Assembly: GCA_003225615.1 (NCBI GenBank)
Contig: QIAS01000329.1
Span: 1-8,488 of the forward strand
Source of the DNA: Acidobacteriota bacterium
GTDB taxonomy: Bacteria; Acidobacteriota; Terriglobia; Terriglobales; Acidobacteriaceae
Direction: 5' to 3'
Length of the DNA: 8,488 nt
Shown: positions 6,489 to 8,488 of the stretch, piece by piece
Numbering within the stretch: the first letter of the stretch is position 1
Layout of the letters: every line of letters begins with the position of its first letter
The notes under the pieces: model-generated
What the model saw: only the letters and a program-made list of their open reading frames with translations
What the model was told of the DNA's origin: nothing
Database searches by the model: none
Program-made: the position numbers and the translations under genes

Positions 6489-6529
6489 AGCGTGGCCGGT
6501 TCATCGGCCACGCTCATCCTGGGCCACGC
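6489..6529. terminator. Terminator-like hairpin(s) after ftsZ, between convergent genes
   Basis: AGCGTGGCCG (6489-6498) pairs perfectly with CGGCCACGCT (6505-6514) around a 6-nt loop: a 10-bp stem 44 bp past the ftsZ stop. A second GGCCACGC (6522-6529) could compete for the same left arm. Neither strand has a clear T-run, so intrinsic termination would be weak. The position between the ftsZ 3' end and a minus-strand gene fits a bidirectional terminator. Confidence 0.5.
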
Positions 6530-6600
6530 ACCCTCTGATAATTCAGTCCTGGAGGGACGCATGCGCCACTGGCGAACTGCGAGCGCATCGGCGCCATCAA

Positions 6601-6945
6601 TCACCTTTCCGCACCTGACTTCTGCGTCGGCCCTTCCATGCTCGCCACCCGCCGCTCCATCTGGTTCAACAACACCTGCCACATATCAATTTCCAACTCG
6701 AATTGATGTTTAAGCGGAGTCGTCGTGTTCTGCACGAACGCCAGATTAGTCTGCATCTGATGCAGAAGCCCCCGCATTTTTTGCAAGTCCGAACGCATAG
6801 CGGCGACCTCATCCTTTTCCAGCGGCGCCGTCTCTTGCGCCCGCGCTTGCGCCACCGCAAAAGCCGACGACTGGCTCCATGCTGCACTCGCCAGAATCAA
6901 TCCCAAAGTTGCCGCCGCGACTGAAACTAAAACTCGCCGTCCCAT
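6601..6945 (-). CDS. Small exported helical protein, function unknown
   Basis: The frame is open on the minus strand from base 7152, but the start is ATG at 6945-6943. GGAGGA lies directly upstream with about 4-5 nt spacing, and a signal peptide begins there. The product is 114 residues. Residues 1-25 are a signal sequence (basic MGRR, hydrophobic VLVSVAAATLGLILASA, cleavage likely near ASA-AWS). Residues about 43-104 are heptad-like helix (DEVAAMRSDLQKMRGLLHQ, then QTNLAFVQNTTTPLKHQFE and LEIDMWQVLLNQMERRV). It resembles small conserved hypothetical proteins seen in acidobacteria; I know no function. It converges on ftsZ and diverges from the P460-like cytochrome gene, sharing its intergenic region with the latter. 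Confidence 0.8.
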   Translation of the reverse strand: MGRRVLVSVAAATLGLILASAAWSQSSAFAVAQARAQETAPLEKDEVAAMRSDLQKMRGLLHQMQTNLAFVQNTTTPLKHQFELEIDMWQVLLNQMERRVASMEGPTQKSGAER

Positions 6946-6987
6946 AATTCCTCCGAAAATTCCATTTAAAATGCAAAATCCACCTGC

Positions 6988-7019
6988 ACGACTGCCTATG
7001 GGATACCCATACGACTGCC
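6988..7019. promoter_or_regulatory. Hairpin flanked by 9-bp direct repeats, candidate regulatory site
   Basis: TATGGG (6997-7002) and CCCATA (7006-7011) form a 6-bp inverted repeat with a 3-bp centre. The 9-mer ACGACTGCC lies on each side (6988-6996 and 7011-7019). It sits about 40-75 bp upstream of the minus-strand start, in the divergent region. Confidence 0.4.
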
Positions 7020-7022
7020 CGA

Positions 7023-7051
7023 TTTCGAACAACGTTGCGCATTTTCGAACA
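7023..7051. promoter_or_regulatory. Operator-like direct repeat TTTCGAACA, 20-bp spacing
   Basis: TTTCGAACA occurs at 7023-7031 and again at 7043-7051, exactly 20 bp (about two helical turns) apart. Each contains the palindrome TTCGAA. The pair lies between two divergent genes, a typical place for a transcription-factor site. No regulator is encoded in the window that I can assign to it. Confidence 0.45.
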
Positions 7052-7208
7052 GGCCGCGCTGATTCCGGCGTGTACCCCGACGCGCAACTACTTTGCTTCT
7101 CTCGGGCTGCATGAATAAACTTTGGAATCCGAACTGCATTCTTCGTTAGCAACCGTTTAGCGCGCTTCGCGACTCCTAGCGCCCTTTGCGGTTAAGGGGT
7201 TTTGCCCC

Positions 7209-7218
7209 ATTACGTAAT
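7209..7218. promoter_or_regulatory. 10-bp palindrome ATTACGTAAT in the leader of the cytochrome gene
   Basis: ATTACGTAAT is its own reverse complement and ends 16 bp before the ATG at 7235. It follows a GGGG-TTTTG-CCCC hairpin (7196-7208). A second CCCC (7231-7234) between the Shine-Dalgarno and the ATG could compete for the same GGGG. It could be an operator or an RNA element; the evidence is symmetry and position only. Confidence 0.3.
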
Positions 7219-7234
7219 CCAAAAACGAGGCCCC

Positions 7235-7819
7235 ATGATAAAGAACCTTTTGCTCTGGACCACGATCACTTTGATTTGCATCGCAGCCGCTAATGTGTCC
7301 GACCCCGCTCCCACGCCCCAATACACGGCCGACCACAAACTGCTCCGCCCTGAGAACTATCGCGAATGGATTTATCTCTCCTCAGGCCTGGGCATGAACT
7401 ACAGCCCGGTCTCGATGGGAGAGGACATGTTCACCAATGTCTTCGTTCCGCAGTGGGCGTACCAGACGTTTCTCAAATCCGGCAAGTGGCCCGAGAAAAC
7501 CATGTTCGTAGTGGAAGAGCGAAATTCCCAGACTCGAGGCTCGATCAACCAGCATGGCAAATATCAAACCGATTCCATGGGCATGGGGGTCGAAGTGAAA
7601 GACTCCGCCCGCTTCCCCGAAACCTGGGCTTATTTCAATTTCAACGAAAATACCAAATCAGCGCAGGCCAATCCCAAGGCCGCATGTTTCCAATGTCACG
7701 AAGATCACGCCGCCGTTGAGCATTCCTTTGTGCAGTTCTATCCCACGCTCAAGCCGGTCGCCAAGAAATTCGGCACTTACAAGCAGGCCGCGGAAAATAC
7801 AGACCGCGGCCCAAAGTGA
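7235..7819 (+). CDS. Exported cytochrome P460-family c-type haem protein
   Basis: The start is ATG 7235 with GAGG (7227-7230) 4 nt upstream; an in-frame TTG at 7202 has no binding site and would bury the signal peptide. The product is 194 residues. Residues 1-20 are a signal sequence (MIKNLLLWTTITLICIAAA). The core begins LRPENYREWIYLSSGLGMNY (37-56), the typical opening of P460-like proteins, followed by FTNVFVPQWAYQTFLKSGKWP (66-86). The haem-binding motif CFQCH is at 151-155, followed by EDHAAVEHSFVQFYP. Known members oxidise hydroxylamine or handle NO-type substrates with a haem cross-linked to Lys. Several Lys are present (81, 84, 88), but I cannot assign the cross-link by eye. Many environmental P460-like proteins lack a tested substrate, so the reaction is open. 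It is divergently oriented to the small helical protein. Confidence 0.85.
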   Translation: MIKNLLLWTTITLICIAAANVSDPAPTPQYTADHKLLRPENYREWIYLSSGLGMNYSPVSMGEDMFTNVFVPQWAYQTFLKSGKWPEKTMFVVEERNSQTRGSINQHGKYQTDSMGMGVEVKDSARFPETWAYFNFNENTKSAQANPKAACFQCHEDHAAVEHSFVQFYPTLKPVAKKFGTYKQAAENTDRGPK

Positions 7820-8157
7820 GGATTCCCTTCAAGGCCCGGCGAAGGCATCTCGCCCGCGGCGGAAATCTGCACGAAATGCACCGAAATGGTAAAAGACTTT
7901 CACACTTCCAGGTGTCTTCCCAGTAACCCCTATATAGTTACCAAAGGCCGTACTCCAGCCTAAAGTTGATCCTATGTTCCTGACGATAAATGTCTTAAGC
8001 GCTTTCCTATGTTTTTACCAAAAGATTACTTTTAGGTTGCGCACAAAACTCTAACTCTCTTACTATTTAACAGATGCAGCTACTCTGCTCAGAGCAGCTC
8101 ACTAGTGGCAAGAGGCGTGCATCGTAAGTAGAAGAAGTCGCTTCGGGGAAAAGATAG
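7820..8157. other. AT-rich leader/intergenic region of about 340 bp with iterated CCTATRT elements
   Basis: No gene is visible. From about 7880 the base composition turns AT-rich against the GC-rich surroundings. CCTATRT occurs at 7929-7935, 7971-7977 and 8006-8012. The flanks of the first and third align as a 20-bp imperfect direct repeat (7928-7947 and 8005-8024, 15 of 20 identical, sharing TTACCAAA). Other elements are the inverted pair GTAAC/GTTAC (7923-7927, 7937-7941) and the palindrome AAGCGCTT (7997-8004). This could be a multi-site promoter or a structured leader of the downstream gene. Confidence 0.5.
8037..8066 (+). promoter_or_regulatory. Weak candidate promoter for the right-edge gene
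   Basis: TTGCGC (8037-8042) and TACTAT (8061-8066) are spaced by 18 bp and match the -35 and -10 consensus at 3 and 4 of 6 positions. They lie in the AT-rich leader, about 90 bp before the ATG at 8158. The acidobacterial promoter consensus is not established enough to raise confidence. Confidence 0.25.
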
Positions 8158-8488
8158 ATGTCTTATAAAAGTCGCTCAGTAATTCATTTCGCACTCGTAA
8201 TCGTGTTCGCCCTGCTGCTTCAGGAAAGCGGCGTCGCGGCCAACGTCAATACCAGGCCTCTGACTTCAAGAAAATCCAAATCTCAGACGGTTAATGAAAA
8301 TCAGCACGCCCGCCGACGGATGACCCGTTTGGCCCGCAGCCGCGTTATCCGCTCGCGCTACGCGCGCCATCGTCGTCATCGTTATTATGAGCGGTTCTAC
8401 ACCAACTCTTTTGCCGAAGATATTGCGGACGGCGATGTCACTGGCGGCGAAGATCCTATCGTTCGCCAGGCCGCAATGGACGCTCTCG
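8158..8488 (+). CDS. Exported protein, probable penicillin-binding transpeptidase, N-terminal fragment
   Basis: ATG 8158 has GGGGA (8145-8149) 8 nt upstream. The frame stays open to the window end, giving 110 codons. Residues 1-28 form a signal peptide or anchor (basic MSYKSR, hydrophobic FALVIVFALLL, then AA). Residues about 35-78 are a strongly basic linker rich in Arg and His (HARRRMTRLARSR, YARHRRHRYYERFY). An acidic segment follows (EDIADGDVTGGEDP), then IVRQAAMDAL, where the fragment ends. The EDPIVRQAAMDAL stretch fits the start of the transpeptidase domain of acidobacterial PBP-like proteins as I remember them. The catalytic SxxK, SxN and KTG motifs would lie outside the window, so the assignment is tentative. 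The CDS itself is well supported by the start site and signal peptide. Confidence 0.75.
   Translation, partial: MSYKSRSVIHFALVIVFALLLQESGVAANVNTRPLTSRKSKSQTVNENQHARRRMTRLARSRVIRSRYARHRRHRYYERFYTNSFAEDIADGDVTGGEDPIVRQAAMDAL

Noticed and set aside
6561..6713. 50-codon plus-strand ORF with a good GGAGG site (6551-6555) before ATG 6561
   Set aside because: Its product is low-complexity Ser/Thr/Pro-rich and it lies antisense to the well-supported minus-strand gene; the binding site is probably fortuitous.

Overview
The window looks like a chromosome segment from a member of the Acidobacteriota, probably class Terriglobia/Acidobacteriia. This is an inference from gene style: the FtsQ, FtsA and FtsZ sequences, the HEVNQPI-type histidine kinase, the P460-like cytochrome, the small periplasmic coiled-coil protein and hairpin-rich intergenic repeats. 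No rRNA or other definitive marker is present.

Layout. (1) 1-1101: 3' part of a PAS-type sensor histidine kinase, overlapping by ATGA a 38-codon stub (1098-1214) that begins like a FixJ-type response regulator and then stops. (2) 1215-1683: a gene-free stretch of about 470 bp, rich in short repeats (four AGCGCT sites, alternating GGGGC/GCCCC blocks). (3) 1684-2247: a small membrane-anchored or secreted protein of unknown function with a coiled coil and a Val-Pro repeat tail. (4) 2466-6445: the division block ftsQ-ftsA-ftsZ. FtsQ and FtsA are 2 bp apart. ftsA is split by a frameshift that looks like a loss of 17 nt. A gap of about 210 bp packed with inverted repeats separates ftsA from ftsZ. 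(5) 6601-6945 (minus strand): a small secreted helical protein, convergent with ftsZ. (6) 7235-7819: an exported cytochrome P460-family c-type cytochrome, divergent from the previous gene, with operator-like repeats between them. (7) 8158-8488: N-terminal piece of an exported protein, probably a penicillin-binding transpeptidase, behind an AT-rich leader of about 340 bp.

How the genes work together. FtsQ (periplasmic POTRA scaffold), FtsA (membrane tether for FtsZ) and FtsZ (tubulin-like GTPase) form the core of the division machine. The mur/ddl genes that often precede ftsQ are absent here, so the local dcw cluster is reduced to ftsQAZ. The likely PBP at the right edge would also act on the cell wall, but it lies beyond two unrelated genes.

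I see no convincing new multi-gene system. The items most worth checking are the ftsA lesion, the response-regulator stub, the repeat-rich gaps and the operator-like repeats around the cytochrome gene.
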